Source of the DNA: Oryza sativa Japonica Group
Lineage: Eukaryota > Streptophyta > Magnoliopsida > Poales > Poaceae
Assembly: GCF_034140825.1 (NCBI RefSeq)
Contig: NC_089035.1
Span: 41,718,001 to 41,782,000, forward strand
DNA: 64,000 nt
Direction: 5' to 3'
Made by a program: the position numbers and the translations under genes. This document shows positions 22,468-34,770 of this stretch, one piece after another. The first letter of the stretch is position 1, and the number at the start of each line of letters is the position of its first letter. The notes under the pieces were generated by a model, which saw only the letters and a program-made list of their open reading frames with translations, ran no database searches and had not been told where the DNA came from.

Positions 22468-25400
22468 ATGAGCTGCTTCCTGTGCTTCGGATCGGCCCAG
22501 GAGGGGGAGGCCAAGAAGCCCGGGGCTGACTCCAAGGACGCGCGCAAGGACGGCTCCGCGGATCGCGGGGTGTCCAGGGTCGGATCAGGTGCGTGGAGGA
22601 CAACTGGATCTTGGAATTAGTTTTCGCGGCGTTTTGCTGCGGCTTTCAGATGTTCTTTTTTTTCTTTCCTTCTGCTGCCTTGTGGCGCTGTGGTTTTCCT
22701 GTTCATGTTGTGTTTGTACTGCTTTGCTGTGCGCGAACGATGATTTGGTGATTTAAGTTAGACAAATGTGCAGGGTTGCTGTCGTGTTAGTAAGCTTGGA
22801 GGCTGTATTTAGGCTCAGGCACGCTTTCTTCTTCATTTAGAGAGGAAAAATAGGGGAATGCATTGTTTGCCATAGTTTGTGGCTAGGATGGCTAGGTTTT
22901 ATTAAGAAAATCTGTATCGTCCTGGCAATTTTAGGAGATTCATGAATATATAGTGTTGATTTTGATGGTTTGTCTTGTTTAGATGTGTGGGTAAAGGCTC
23001 AGGATCATTTTGAAGTTGTCTTAGGCTGGATAGTATATTTGTGTGGGAACAATGGGGGTAGAAAGTGATGGATGTGTTGTTTACTAGTCCTTGAACTCGA
23101 TACTGTTTATGAATATACAAATATGTAGGTGTCATTTCATTTTGTTTTTTTGAGTATACGAATTGCGGGTATGTTGGCCATCGTACCTGTCCAGTTTGGC
23201 AGCTGGTTCATCTTTGGCATGTTGCAAATTATCTGTAAGGACCTGGGGTTGACATGATATAATAAGGATTGATTTTAGTGACCTAGGACAGTTCATTGTG
23301 GATCTTTTCTTCATGAAACTGATTGGGGGAGGGATTATTGGAAGTACATGCTTTGTCTTTACGTTATTCTGTTTATGCTTTGAGTATTGCTTCACAAATG
23401 GATCGGTGAAATCTGCTTCGTTGGCTTCTATCGAGTAGTAAAGTGTACTAAATACAGTACTTTAAATGACTGATTTAGTTTTATGTTTCTGCTGATAAGA
23501 GTGTTAATGCTCAGAGGATAGCACACAACCATTACTCTGCCCCTCAAAAAGAAAAAAGAACTGATTACTAACTCTACAACATTTTCTTCTTAGATAAATC
23601 GAGATCACATGGTGGATTAGACTCTAAGAAGGACGTTGTCATCCAAAGAGATGGGAACAACCAAAATATTGCTGCACAGACGTTCACTTTTCGTGAGCTT
23701 GCTGCCGCCACCAAGAACTTCAGACAAGATTGCCTATTGGGAGAGGGAGGTTTTGGCCGTGTATATAAAGGACGCCTGGAGACTGGGCAGGTCAGTCTTT
23801 CTTAACCTATCTAGATCTATTGAGATTTTACTAAATACTTGAAGTTTAGGTTTTCAGCGATTTAGTTAATATTCAGTAAAATGTTGGCAGAATTGCTGTT
23901 TTGCTTTATCCCTGGAGCACTAATGAAATATACCACTTCCCAGGCTGTTGCTGTGAAGCAACTTGATCGCAATGGTCTTCAAGGAAATAGAGAATTCCTG
24001 GTTGAGGTCCTCATGCTCAGTCTTCTACATCACACTAACCTGGTCAATCTAATTGGCTATTGTGCTGATGGTGACCAGCGCCTTCTTGTCTATGAGTTTA
24101 TGCCATTGGGATCACTGGAAGACCATTTGCATGGTTTGTCTATCTTCTCCTTGCCTTTCTAGTCTTGCAAGAGTCCATGGGCGCTTGAAGCAATGTACAT
24201 AAAGTAGTAGTACTGCATTATTGTGAAGTACTATACTTGGTAGTTAGTACAGCTGTTTAATGGCATCCTGTTATGTTTAAAGTTCAATGGCAGCTTCAAA
24301 TGAAGATAAAAGGTTTTCCAATTTCTGTTTTGTAGATTTGCCACCTGATAAGGAACCTCTTGACTGGAACACACGGATGAAGATAGCTGCAGGTGCAGCC
24401 AAGGGCTTAGAATACCTACATGACAAGGCGAGCCCGCCAGTTATTTATCGTGACTTCAAATCATCAAACATTCTTCTTGGTGAAGGATTTCACCCCAAGC
24501 TGTCTGATTTTGGTCTTGCAAAACTTGGTCCAGTTGGTGACAAGACCCATGTTTCAACACGTGTGATGGGAACTTATGGCTACTGTGCCCCAGAATATGC
24601 AATGACTGGGCAGCTCACAGTGAAATCCGATGTCTATAGCTTTGGTGTTGTTTTCCTCGAACTGATTACAGGGCGCAAAGCAATTGACAACACAAAGCCA
24701 CAGGGGGAGCAAAACCTAGTGGCATGGGTATGTTTTTATACTATACTTGCATCATAAATGCATAATAAATATATGCCAGTGACACCCATTGTATGCATTC
24801 TTCTTTTGAAAATAAAAGCATTACATGTATCTCAGCATTTTATTTTAGTACTGTTAGTGAAATACAATCCCGCCAATCAAACTGATGCCACCCACCTGTT
24901 TCTTTACAATCACACAACAAATAATTGTAGTGTTTGTGCTAGCTCATGAACAATTTGATCATGGATGGCCTTTACTTCCAAGTGTCCAAATTGTTTCCTT
25001 GTGGCCAGGAAAAGTTGTTGTTTTGATACCGATATTTGCCATCCACCTTGGTAATTTTGCTGATGGCTGCAAACATTTAGCAATTTTGAGAGTTTGGGGG
25101 GCATTATAGTTCAGCTGTTCCATTCTCTTACAAATGATGTTCTGTTGCTCGCTCAAAATTTGTAAATGAAACCAGTTTCTAATGCAATCTTAATTGAAAA
25201 AAAAACTTCGTGGACATTTTTATTTTGGATAATCAATACATTTCATCTGTTTGCAGGCTCGTCCACTATTCAAGGACCGCAGGAAGTTCCCTAAAATGGC
25301 TGATCCAATGCTCCAAGGTCGCTTCCCTATGAGGGGTCTGTATCAGGCTTTAGCTGTTGCTGCCATGTGTTTACAAGAGCAAGCTACCACTCGCCCTCAT

Positions 25401-25832
25401 ATAGGAGATGTTGTCACTGCACTCTCATATCTAGCTTCTCAGACATATGATCCAAATGCCCCTGTTCAACATAGCAGGAGCAATTCGTCAACTCCTAGGG
25501 CCAGAAATCTAGCTGGGTGGAATGAAGATCGACGCAGTGTGCGCTCGCCAAATCATCATTCTCCAGATCTGAGGAGGGAAGCTGCCAGGTCATCAAGAGC
25601 AGAGGTTAGCAGGACTAGTTCTACCGGTGATTCTGGCCGGAGATCAGGATTGGATGATTTAGACATGACAGGGTCGCAGATGGGTAGTCCAGCTCAAACA
25701 GGAAGAAAAAGAGAGACTCCAAGGACTGCTGATAGACAGCGTGCTATTGCAGAGGCCAAAACGTGGGGGGAGAATTCTCGAGAACGGAAGCATCCGAATG
25801 GTCATGGCAGCTTTGATAGTACAAATGAGTAA
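22468..25832 (+). CDS. PBL27-like receptor-like cytoplasmic kinase (RLCK VII)
   Basis: Five exons: 22468-22588, 23594-23790, 23944-24133, 24336-24727, 25257-25832; phases agree, 491 residues. The start [10 protein letters not shown] lacks Gly2 but carries Cys3 and Cys6, fitting palmitoylation at the plasma membrane as in Arabidopsis PBL27. The kinase domain begins near [14 protein letters not shown]: glycine loop [13 protein letters not shown] Lys111, catalytic IYRDFKSSN with Asp209, DFG intact, activation segment [15 protein letters not shown]. The sequence is close to PBL27 as recalled (PVIYRDxKSSNILL, [17 protein letters not shown]). PBL27 links the chitin receptor CERK1 to a MAP kinase cascade, so a role in pattern-triggered immunity is inferred. 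The Ser/Arg-rich tail of about 120 residues is low-complexity and probably phosphorylated. Apparently active kinase, in contrast to the atypical RLK at 5864-7977. Confidence 0.95.
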
Positions 25833-26908
25833 ATCGGAGGGTTTTTGTTTCAGAAATCAGTCTACGGAGGATGAATCTGCTCATCTACACGAAACGGATC
25901 CAATCAAGTAACATTGCATTGGTTCCACACGGTTCTTTATCTGTGAATAAGACCCTTGTTCTTCCCCGGCCATCAGTGCCACTCCATGGTCACTATGTCA
26001 TTGCTATTTGACATGTCTTAGATCTCCCGGCGTCCATTCCTTGTGAATGTGATTGTGTCATGTGTCTTTAGAGTTCGGCTCCGTTCGGGAGCCGATAAAA
26101 TTCAGCTGGAAAGGTAGGCAACAGAAGAGAGGAACCTGATGAATGCCTTTTCTTGGTTACCTGATCGCCATGCTCATGCTCAGCACCACCTGTGTTACGA
26201 ATGTTACAGCATTTCAGGTTTGGCTACCTGAGGACGTGAAGTTACTTCCGATGAGAATTCAGGTTTGGAGATAGGACACATTACCTGTGTTTCGTACAGT
26301 TTTTTCTTTTCTTTTCTTTTCTTTTGAGTTGCCTGAGCACTTATTTATTTGTATTAGCTTACTGTACCTCTCATGTATCTTAGCGTGAACGTTGTTCGAC
26401 ATGCAGCAAGAGGTTTTTATCTGTATCAAGCTATTTCAGAGCCAATGTGTTGTACATGTAATATTTTGCAGTAGTAGTCAATCATGTGTTCATCTTGCAA
26501 AGCCAAATGAGCTGTATCAAACCAAATCTGATTGGTGTGGCAGTGCTCTTCGCATTGTTGCTATCTGCAGAAGCTATCTGATGCTTAGCTGCTACTCTCT
26601 CCTTTCCATATTATAAGATGTTTGGATTTTATTCTTGGTCAAATTTCTTCAAGTTTGACCAAGTAAAACGTCTGATAAATAATATGAAACGGAGGTAGTA
26701 CTGTAATGCAACAACGCAAGTACTTGTGAACTGAACAATGCTTCACATTACCAAACCACATTTACAGCAAGCATCTCCCAATCCTCTTCTGACGCATGAA
26801 CAATTTTGACACATATGAGCATCAGAGAGAGGAACACACGTGTAGTAGTACTGTACAATAATATAACACATCTAAGCTACCATTATACTAAATCTGTTCC
26901 ATTTTGAA
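25833..26908. other. Convergent 3' region of kinase and lipase genes
   Basis: Holds the 3' UTRs of the RLCK (+) and the lipase (-). It contains a (CTTTT) pentanucleotide run at about 26306-26325 and a short Stowaway-like MITE at 26593-26700. No further gene was seen. Confidence 0.6.
26593..26700. mobile_element. Short Stowaway-like MITE, 108 bp
   Basis: Ends tactctctcctttccatatt and (other strand) tactacctccgtttcatatt are inverted, and internal arms tcaaatttcttcaagtttga and ccaagtaaaacgtc relate it to the elements at 1468 and 45940. Flanked by TA. Confidence 0.8.
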
Positions 26909-29900
26909 TCATTGGTCACTGTGTTCTAGGTCACCTGACAAACCCAGATGCTTTGACAAGACGATGTTGCCATTGATGTCCATCCGGTAACGCAGCTTGC
27001 TGTAGTCCATGACGATCCTGCAGGAGCTCCATGCCTCGGCGTGCATGCTGACGCCGAGATAGTATATGTGGTCTTGCACGCTGCTCCCACTCACAGACCT
27101 GAAAGGTGAAAGTGGCGTCAAAGAAAGAGAGAGATCATGAAGAGCTCATCAGGTTCAGGGTCACCAAAAGGAGAGGAGATGATGAGGTGTGGTTCACCCC
27201 CCATCTGCTTGTGTTTGTGCATATGGAGAAGAAGAAGAAGAGGGGTAGTACCTGCAGCACGATGGGTCTTCACCAGAATCATCACAGATCTGCTCTACCG
27301 AGTACACTAGGCTTCCTAGTCCGACGTTATGAACCCATACCTGAAGAAAAAGAGCATCTTTTTTAGATAAAAAAAAGAGGATTTTTATTGAACTCGGTCG
27401 ATTACGTCAAGGTGATAGAACCATATTGAAAAGGAGCACTCAGCACTGCATCATGCATTGGGAAATTATGGAAATGCAAGATGAGTAAGATTGCATGTGT
27501 ACTGTCTGTAAGCAATTGATCTCGTCAGAAAATGCATATATGGTTCAAGGTATTGAGTTTCAGGTAAGCATATTAGACAGGTAGAGTGTATCGTACCTCT
27601 CTTGGGAAATGATGGTAGGTCTTCTGTGGGAAGAATGAGAAGTATGGTGGCAGGTGAGGCACGATATCATGACCATGGGTAACTCGGATTGCGTGAGGCA
27701 AGTATTTCTTGAAAAAGGAAGCAAAAGCAGCATTGCCAATCCGAGGCTGCCCAAATGTCATTAGCTTCACACCATCTAGCCCATAGTTCACCTAAAAGAA
27801 AACAGAATTCCTGTTTAGCTGTAGAGGCAAAACCTGGAGGTAAGTAAGCAGGGGCGGAACCACGCCTGGGGCAACTTGGGCTGGAGCCCCAGGCGTGGGA
27901 AAAAATTTAACGGTCTTATACCTGAAAATTCAACAGATATTTTGATCCTTCCATGTCTCAGCCCTACGCGTATACTCCAGCCTGGGACTTAGATCGATTC
28001 TATCCCTCACTACCATTACTTGGAGGCCTATTTTAATTGCCGAACTCTCTAGTCCATACTACTACTATACTTCTTTGGACCGGCAAAGGAGGCATGTATC
28101 CCAACAATTCTACAAACAAAACCTCATTCTATGATAGCATTAGGTGATACATTTGCTAAATATGCCTATCTGTAGGAACACCTCGTGCTCTATCCTACGA
28201 GGTCGAGAATATATAATAGCCCACCTAACGTACTCCCTCTATTTTATAATATAACAAATTTTTAGTTACGAATCTGGACAAGTGTTGAATCCAGACAATT
28301 CTATGTTAGATTCGTAACTAAAAATTGCTATATTTTGAAAACAGAGATATTATATAGGAATTTTGGGTAGCTTTAGGCTGAGTTCTTAAGTGAGTTTGGG
28401 CTGAAAAAATGTCTTATTTATCATGTGCATGTTTTTTGAATTACTAAATAGTGTTTCTCATACAAAAGTTTTCAATATAGAAGTTTCTCTAAATATATAA
28501 ATAAATATATATTTTAAGTTTATAATAGTCAATACTTAATCAATCATACACTAATAAGCTTTCTTGTTTCTCGTACCGCTAAAAATATCATTCTAACATC
28601 GGAAATGACCATAGCTTAGTATTTAGTTTTGAGCCCTAGGCTTCGAGAAATCCTGGCTCCGCCACTGTAAGTAAGGAATGGAAACCTACAAACCGACCAT
28701 AGATGTAGATTGCTACTACATAACTGAAAATTAGTACTAGGCTGGCAAAGGAAAGATGAAAGATCGGCTCCAAGAAGATAAAAAGGCTCGACAGCTTCGC
28801 AGACTATTTGTCCATTTGACCAGAATATAAAGTATTATCATGGAAGAAGGTGTTTCCAAATTCCAACAAAATAAAACACTTCTCTCTTTTATGTGAAGTC
28901 AGATGTGGAGAATAAAATGTTTATAATTTATTGCACAAAACTAAGCAGAGAAACAATATGTGGTGTAATTTTCTAAACAGAAAGTGATATAGGAGCTAAA
29001 AGTGAACACTATTGAATTCAGTTAAGATGCAGTACTCACAACAAGATCAAGTGCACAAAACGAAGCCATAGCTCCACCCATTGAATGCCCTGTTACCATG
29101 ATCGGAACATCTCCAAACAATTTTCGAGTCTTCTGAATACCGCTGACAACTCCATCTCGCATTGTTGTGTTATGATAAGCAGAATAAAATCCTCGGTGTA
29201 CCTATGGTGAGGTGGAGCACAAAATGAATTTGGTCTGCCAATGTTGCAACTCATAATGCTGAAGCTAACATTGCTCACCATTGCTTCAGGCATACCAGGG
29301 TAGTCAAGATCAAGTTGTTTCCATAGCAAGTCCTCTATCCAGTTCTGAATGCTGCGAAATTGAAGGATCAGTACAGATTAAAGTAAGTACTTTATTAAAT
29401 TAAGAGAGTACCTAGAATAGAGGTCAAGTACTTTATAAATGTGAAGTATGCACACATGAAACCAAAATACACAACAGAATACCCTTATAAGTAATAGAAC
29501 GATCAAAATCAAAAAGAAATTTCAGTAAGCAAGCAAAACGAAACAGACGATAATTACCTGTTCTCTTGAGTTCCTCTAAATACAACTACTATAGCATTGA
29601 TATCACTTGCAAAACCTACATATGCCTGCACATTTGTTAAAATATTATCAACATACAAGATGCTACTAGAGACATGAAGATAAGTGTTATGATGTACACA
29701 GGCAGAAACGAACCTGCAAGCAGTTCTCCACATCTACGATGATATCCATCATTTCAAACCCCTGGGCATCCAACAAATTTACTTCAATCATCCGTGCCAA
29801 GAATTGCAGGAAGTTGCCCAAAAGTCAAACAAAATCATGTCATGGCAAACAGAAAGTATACCAGTGATAAAGGATTACCTCAATCAGGTCACCACATCTA

Positions 29901-30933
29901 GCACATGTCCATGTAAACAATTGTGTCAGGTCAGCAGTATAGATCTGCAGGACATCCTCTATGTTAAACTCCAAAATATTAGAAAACGTGTTGCAAACGG
30001 TTGATCCATATTGAAGGATGATCTAACATTCAGGAATAACTTAGATAAAGAAAAAGGTGAATGAACATACAGCTGAAGCATATTCCACAAGTGTCTTGGC
30101 AAGCTTTGGGTTATATATGGTGGTAGAGGGATGGCGTTGAATGACCTGAATTTCTTTTTTCACCAAATGTAAAAGAACCAGCATCAGCCTTTTAAAAAGG
30201 AAAACAATGAACATCTAGCGAAGCAACATTCAACATGCTGGATACATGTAGAAAAGATATAACTAGTGACAGAAAATGATTATGTAACATGAAACAAAAA
30301 AGAAAAAAAACACATTATTGTAACAGCTAAACTTTTGGATTCAAAGTCGAAGAGGATATGCAACAGCTTTGAATAAAAAGCTGCATGAAAGAACCCTTAT
30401 AGTTCTTCTGTAATAGCCTTTTGATATGTCAAAAGGAATTTGAAATTTTGCACTATATATCATAGTACCAATGGCAACTAGATACAGCTACAACCAGCCA
30501 TTTTAACCAGAAAGATTAAATTGAAAGAAGGTAATTTTATACTAGTAAAAAAATGGAAAAAGAAACTATCATACTGTTTCAATATACTAGTAGGCACTAC
30601 AAAGGGGGAAAACATCGAGGCATGCAAATATTGTGGTTCACTGCTAGTTTCCTTGCCCAATGTGAACAATTCTCCCGTTAATCATTTTTTTCAACAAAAA
30701 ACGGTTAAGTTAGTTCTATGCAAATTATTTGTTTGAAGATTTCCCAATATATTTCCATCTAGCAGCAAGCTAAAACGTAATCAAGCAAAAAAGACCAGCT
30801 CTAAATGCAAGCAGGAAGGAATCCACTACAACATTTTGAAGTAAAAAAGGGAGCTAAATTACCCACCTCTCCCGGAGCAAAGCACAATCAAGCACACCAA
30901 AAGCGCCGCCTTTAGTAGCCCGCGGCGCTCCAT
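26909..30933 (-). CDS. Class-3 (fungal-type) lipase, secreted or ER
   Basis: Ten exons: 30933-30867, 30153-30071, 29944-29879, 29761-29714, 29625-29558, 29351-29279, 29201-29040, 27791-27597, 27340-27252, 27098-26909; all phases agree, 346 residues. The N-terminus (GLLKAALLVCLIVLCSG) is a signal peptide. The alpha/beta-hydrolase core has the nucleophile elbow GHSMGG with Ser175, Asp231 in HGHDIVPHLPP and His294 in QDHIYYLG, giving a complete catalytic triad. Family members hydrolyse acyl esters of glycerolipids; substrate cannot be told from sequence. The exon 2 acceptor was chosen because only the AG before AAATTCAG keeps frame (R-E-I-Q-V). A short 5'-UTR intron (31008-30937) precedes the ATG exon. 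The intron between exons 7 and 8 holds a hAT-type element. Close relatives occur in maize and other grasses, as recalled. Confidence 0.93.
27841..28675. mobile_element. Non-autonomous hAT-type element with 8-bp target duplication
   Basis: The element at 27849-28667 (819 bp) starts CAGGGGCGGAACCACGCCTG and ends GGCTCCGCCACTG, imperfect terminal inverted repeats. It is bracketed by perfect 8-bp duplications TAAGTAAG (27841-27848 and 28668-28675), the size used by hAT transposases. No transposase frame is present. It lies in the lipase intron between exons 7 and 8 and itself hosts a Stowaway-like MITE. The intact duplication suggests a fairly young insertion. Confidence 0.88.
28231..28349. mobile_element. 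Stowaway-like MITE nested in the hAT element
   Basis: Left arm tactccctctattttataat plus atttttagttacgaatct pairs with agattcgtaactaaaaat near the right end. The element is wholly inside the hAT-type element, so it inserted later or was carried along. Confidence 0.8.
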
Positions 30934-31137
30934 GCCCTACCAAAAAAGAGAGAGAAATAACCAAGCGCCCATGGCAAATCTTGGCAAAATTTGCACAAAT
31001 CAACTCACCTGATGCCCCAAATCGGCCAAATCCACCCCGGAAATTCTGCCGCCGCGCGATCGAGCTACCTGCTACCGACGAGTTGGGGGGAATCGGAGAG
31101 TGGCGACCAATCGATGAAATCGAAGATTTTATTGCCG

Positions 31138-31143
31138 TATATA
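31138..31143 (-). promoter_or_regulatory. Probable TATA box of lipase gene
   Basis: CCTATATACGG on the minus strand, about 130 bases upstream of the 5'-UTR donor at 31009 and about 205 upstream of the ATG. It would place the transcription start near 31105-31110. Confidence 0.55.
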
Positions 31144-32357
31144 GGAGTAGTAAAAGATTATTAACAATCCGAGTTCGTGTAAGTGTTTGAGCTAGTGAAG
31201 AAAAGTGAGGAGCAAAATAAGTTAAGAGAGGCGAGAAATAAATTAATTAAAGATTAAATTAAGGAGCGAGAAGAGGGAACACGAAATGAGGATTAGCGAA
31301 GATATATATATAGCCGAGCCGGTCTTGTGGGTCAAATGACCAATTTGCCCCTAATGCTTATCTGGATTTAGCTGATTAGGATGGCGGTTTCGGGTCAGAT
31401 TGGAGAGAGGAAGCGGATCGCCATCCGATAAGGTTCAGAGCATCTCTCTCTTCGTCTTCGGTCTTTGCAGCCGAATTTCTTTCTTGTTCGGCCATGCCAT
31501 AGAGTGGGCTCCACACGTACTGAACAGCGATTTTTTGCTACAGTTTTTTCCCTTTTTTTTCATTTTTTACCTTTATTAATACCTCAGTTCCAAAATGTAA
31601 CATAGCTAAAAATGTTTATATTTTGGGATGAAGGGAGTATATTATCATATGAAGAATAACTAAATATAGTCAGTTGTCTCTCCTAAAGGTGTATCCCCAT
31701 CTTAAAATATAATATAACGAATTCTAAAATTCGACACATAGGTCATAATTTCAATATGAGTTATGATTTATGAGTGTAGCTTTTTCATCACGTACTAGGG
31801 TGGAGTAGTTGCGTAGGAGTAGTCTTTTTAATTTTCTATTAATTTGCTTATTGCAATCTTGATTATAAAAACTTACAAACTTTTTAGGTTTTTATTGTAG
31901 TTTAAATGAGATATACAACACAATTTATTAATGATTACATATTTTACAATCATATGAAAAATGCATTTTGATAACACAGATGAAGTCATCAATCTGAACT
32001 AAAAACCAAGTATGGCATTTTTTTCTTTGTCCTTTAAGATGAAGAATCTTGTTTCAACCAAGAATATTTTTGGCTATTTAGAATAATCCGTTGCAACGTA
32101 CGGGTTTTTGCTAGTATGAAGAAAATATGTTGAATTAGATATGTGAAGGTTATGATTGATTGAAAAAAAAAACGATTTATGTGAGAATAAGAGGTGAATT
32201 ACTATATTCTAAAATAATTTTTTTAATACTAGAATCTGCTACATTTGAATACGACCGAGGTAGTGCTGCTAGATAACGCACAGTACAGTCAACAATTAAT
32301 GTACGGCACCCACAAAATACTGTTTGCACATAGTTTAGTTTTCTCACTGTAATTTAA
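31144..32357. other. AT-rich intergenic region
   Basis: Upstream of the lipase gene. A tiny Stowaway-like hairpin at about 31580-31639 starts tacctcagttccaaaatgta and ends ttttgggatgaagggagta. Nothing else with a recognisable function was seen. Confidence 0.5.
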
Positions 32358-34072
32358 GTATGGGTATGTGTATTTTGCCCCCGCGTCGCCTCCCCCACGG
32401 GCGACACGGGAGACGGAAACCGCCGGCGTCGCCCGCTCCTCCCCCCTCCTCCTTTCGCCGCCTCGCCGCCGTCCGAGCAGCCACCGGCAAAGCCGCGCGG
32501 CCGCAAGGATGGCGGCGACGGGGCTTCACCCTCGTCTTCGTCTCCCTCTCCCGTCGCGGTGGGAGGCCGCGCGCGGGACGCGCGAAGACCGCCCAGATCC
32601 GGGCCGCCACGGCCGGATCTGGCGGGGAGGCCGCCGGCGGCGGGTCGGTGTGAGGTGGCGGTGGCAGTTGGTGGTGGTGGCGGCGGGGATTAAAGGTGGC
32701 GGGGTGGTGGCAGCAATTGGTGGCGGCTGGCGCCGGGGAAGGCAACGACGGTGGCGGGGGAGACGGCAATGGCGATAGGGATGGCGTGCGTGCTGGCGGC
32801 GTGCTGCTTCTCTTGCTGGGGGCGTCGATAGTGGGGTTGGAGATGGTGCGGGGATGGAGGTGGCGGCGAGGCTTGCGACGGAGGCCGGATCTGGCGGCGA
32901 GGCTGGCATTGGCGACCAGATCCAGGCGCTGGAGATGGTTTTGCCCCGGTGGCGGTTGCGACGACAGCGGAGAGCTCGGCGATGGCGTTGGGGCGGTTGC
33001 GTTGGCAGTGCCAGCGGTTTGCGACGACAACTGCTGGCGTCGGTGGCTGGTGATAGCGGCATCGGCGACGGCAGCCGACTTGCAGCGGCCGTGACTGAGG
33101 AGACGGTGGCGACGTCGAAGGATGTGGCAGTGGAGGTGGGGAAGGAGTTGGGTGTGAGGTGACGGCAGCGACGGTGAGGTGGTGACCGTGACGGTGGTGG
33201 GAGGAGGCATGGCGGCCTCGGACGGCTTGCCGAGGGCGTGGCAGACGACTGCATCGGCCGGCGCAGCATCGTTTGAAGGAGGGGTCGGAGACCGGCTGGA
33301 CGCAGAGTGGTGTAGCCGATGGCAGCGGAGGCCGGCTCGGCGCGAGAAGCGCGGGCGGCGGAGATAGAGGCCGGCTTGGCGCGAGAGGCGCAGCTGATGG
33401 AGGGAGGCCGGATTGGCGCGAGAGGCGCGTCCGGTGGAGGAGGCCGGCTTGGCGCGAGAGGCGCGGCCGGCGGTGGAAGAGGCGCCTCGGTGCATGGTGG
33501 AGCTGCCGGTGGGTGTGGCGCGGTCTTCGGCGCACGAAGGCTGGCCGGCGGGAGCGTCGGTGCAGGGGCCCCACATGTCAGCAGAGTTTGAGTGGTGGTG
33601 GAGCATCGGTGCATCAGCCGTAGATTCGCAGATGGTGAGCGGCGGGTGAAAACCTAACCCGGCCTTGGCTGAACCGACAACGATGGTTAATTCCCCCTCC
33701 TGAGGGCATTGTCGTGCTGTCTCACACCTCAAGGGTGATTACCGGGCGAAAGCCCAGTCTTGGCTCCTTTGAGCCCTGATGGACGGCGGCGGCGGTCTTC
33801 CGTCGCTTCTCTTTTTGAAGACGTCGTTTTGGCACCCCCTTGCTGTAGGGCGATCTCGTCTGTGTTCCTTTGTTGGTCTAGCGGCGGCCGGTCCGGTGCT
33901 AACCTTCTCCTGGTCGTGTGTGTTGGCGTTGCCGGTACGTGGGTGGTGGTATATTTTTTTTCTTTCTCCTGGTTATGACCCTTCAGGGTTATAATCTTGT
34001 AATTTTTTCCTGCTCTATCAATATAATTTCGCACCGTCTCGTGCGAGTCGTTAAAAAAAAGTATGGGTATGT
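32358..34072 (+). mobile_element. Poly(A) retroposon, LINE-type, non-autonomous, GC-rich
   Basis: A 1.69-kb GC-rich body (about 32370-34052) ends in a short A-tail and is flanked by a 12-bp duplication GTATGGGTATGT at 32358-32369 and 34061-34072. This is the signature of insertion by a LINE-type reverse transcriptase. The 3' end reads tatcaatataatttcgcacc followed by gtctcgtgcgagtcgtta and A's, like 3' ends of rice L1-type elements. No reverse-transcriptase or endonuclease frame is visible, so it moved in trans. The interior is full of cggcggcg-like triplets, giving long open frames on several strands at once (up to 462 codons on the minus strand); these are composition effects, not genes. 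The intact duplication points to a fairly recent insertion. Confidence 0.82.
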
Positions 34073-34548
34073 TGCACCAAACTAGTGATGGTGTCGTCAT
34101 TGCCGGGGACATCGCATCTAGAGCTATAGCTTGGTCTCTTTACTCTGCACGAGTATCCATCAGTTTGTTGAGTTGGTTATGCATGAATTCGACGTAACTT
34201 CTTCATGTGGCAATAACGATGTAACGATATAAGTATGATATATTATGATGCGCAAGTAGCTAGTGTACTGCAATAGTCATATATATGAATAGAGAGGCTT
34301 GATTAATTTGGCTTCTTTCTGAAATGTTTAATTATCTAAACCTTGTTTGAAACCTGCTACCTGAAAGACGAGCGATCGATCGAGTCAGCATGCAATTAAG
34401 CATCGACGTCGCGTGAAATGGCAGCGAATTTAGCGTGTGATAGCCTCGTTGCTTGAACGATCGGAGCAGCTCACCTCTGGAATCGAAGAAGCCTGACACG
34501 AAAAGGCGAGAGAGAAAAATTCTTCATATTAATTACTCGCTTAATATA

Positions 34549-34770
34549 TACTCCCTTCATCCTAAAATATTTGACGCCGTTGACTTTTTTTAAAATATTT
34601 GACCGTTCGTCTTATTTAAAAAATTCAAAAAATTTAAGTAATTATTAATTCTTTTTCTATCATTTGATTTATTGTTAAATATACTTTTATGTATACATAT
34701 AGTTTTACACATTTTACGGTCAAGCATGTTTAAAAAAGTCAACGGCGAACATTTAGAGTAGGAGGGAGTA
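34549..34770. mobile_element. Stowaway-like MITE
   Basis: Ends tactcccttcatcctaaaat and (other strand) tactccctcctactctaaat are inverted and flanked by TA. Interior shares gttgactttttt and tttgaccgttcgtcttattt with the element at 17870-18106. Confidence 0.85.

Noticed and set aside
32344-33732. 462-codon open frame on the minus strand, rich in Pro/Arg/Ala/His
   Set aside because: It lies inside the GC-rich retroposon, several other frames are open over the same bases, there is no recognisable domain, and it runs across the element's left border.
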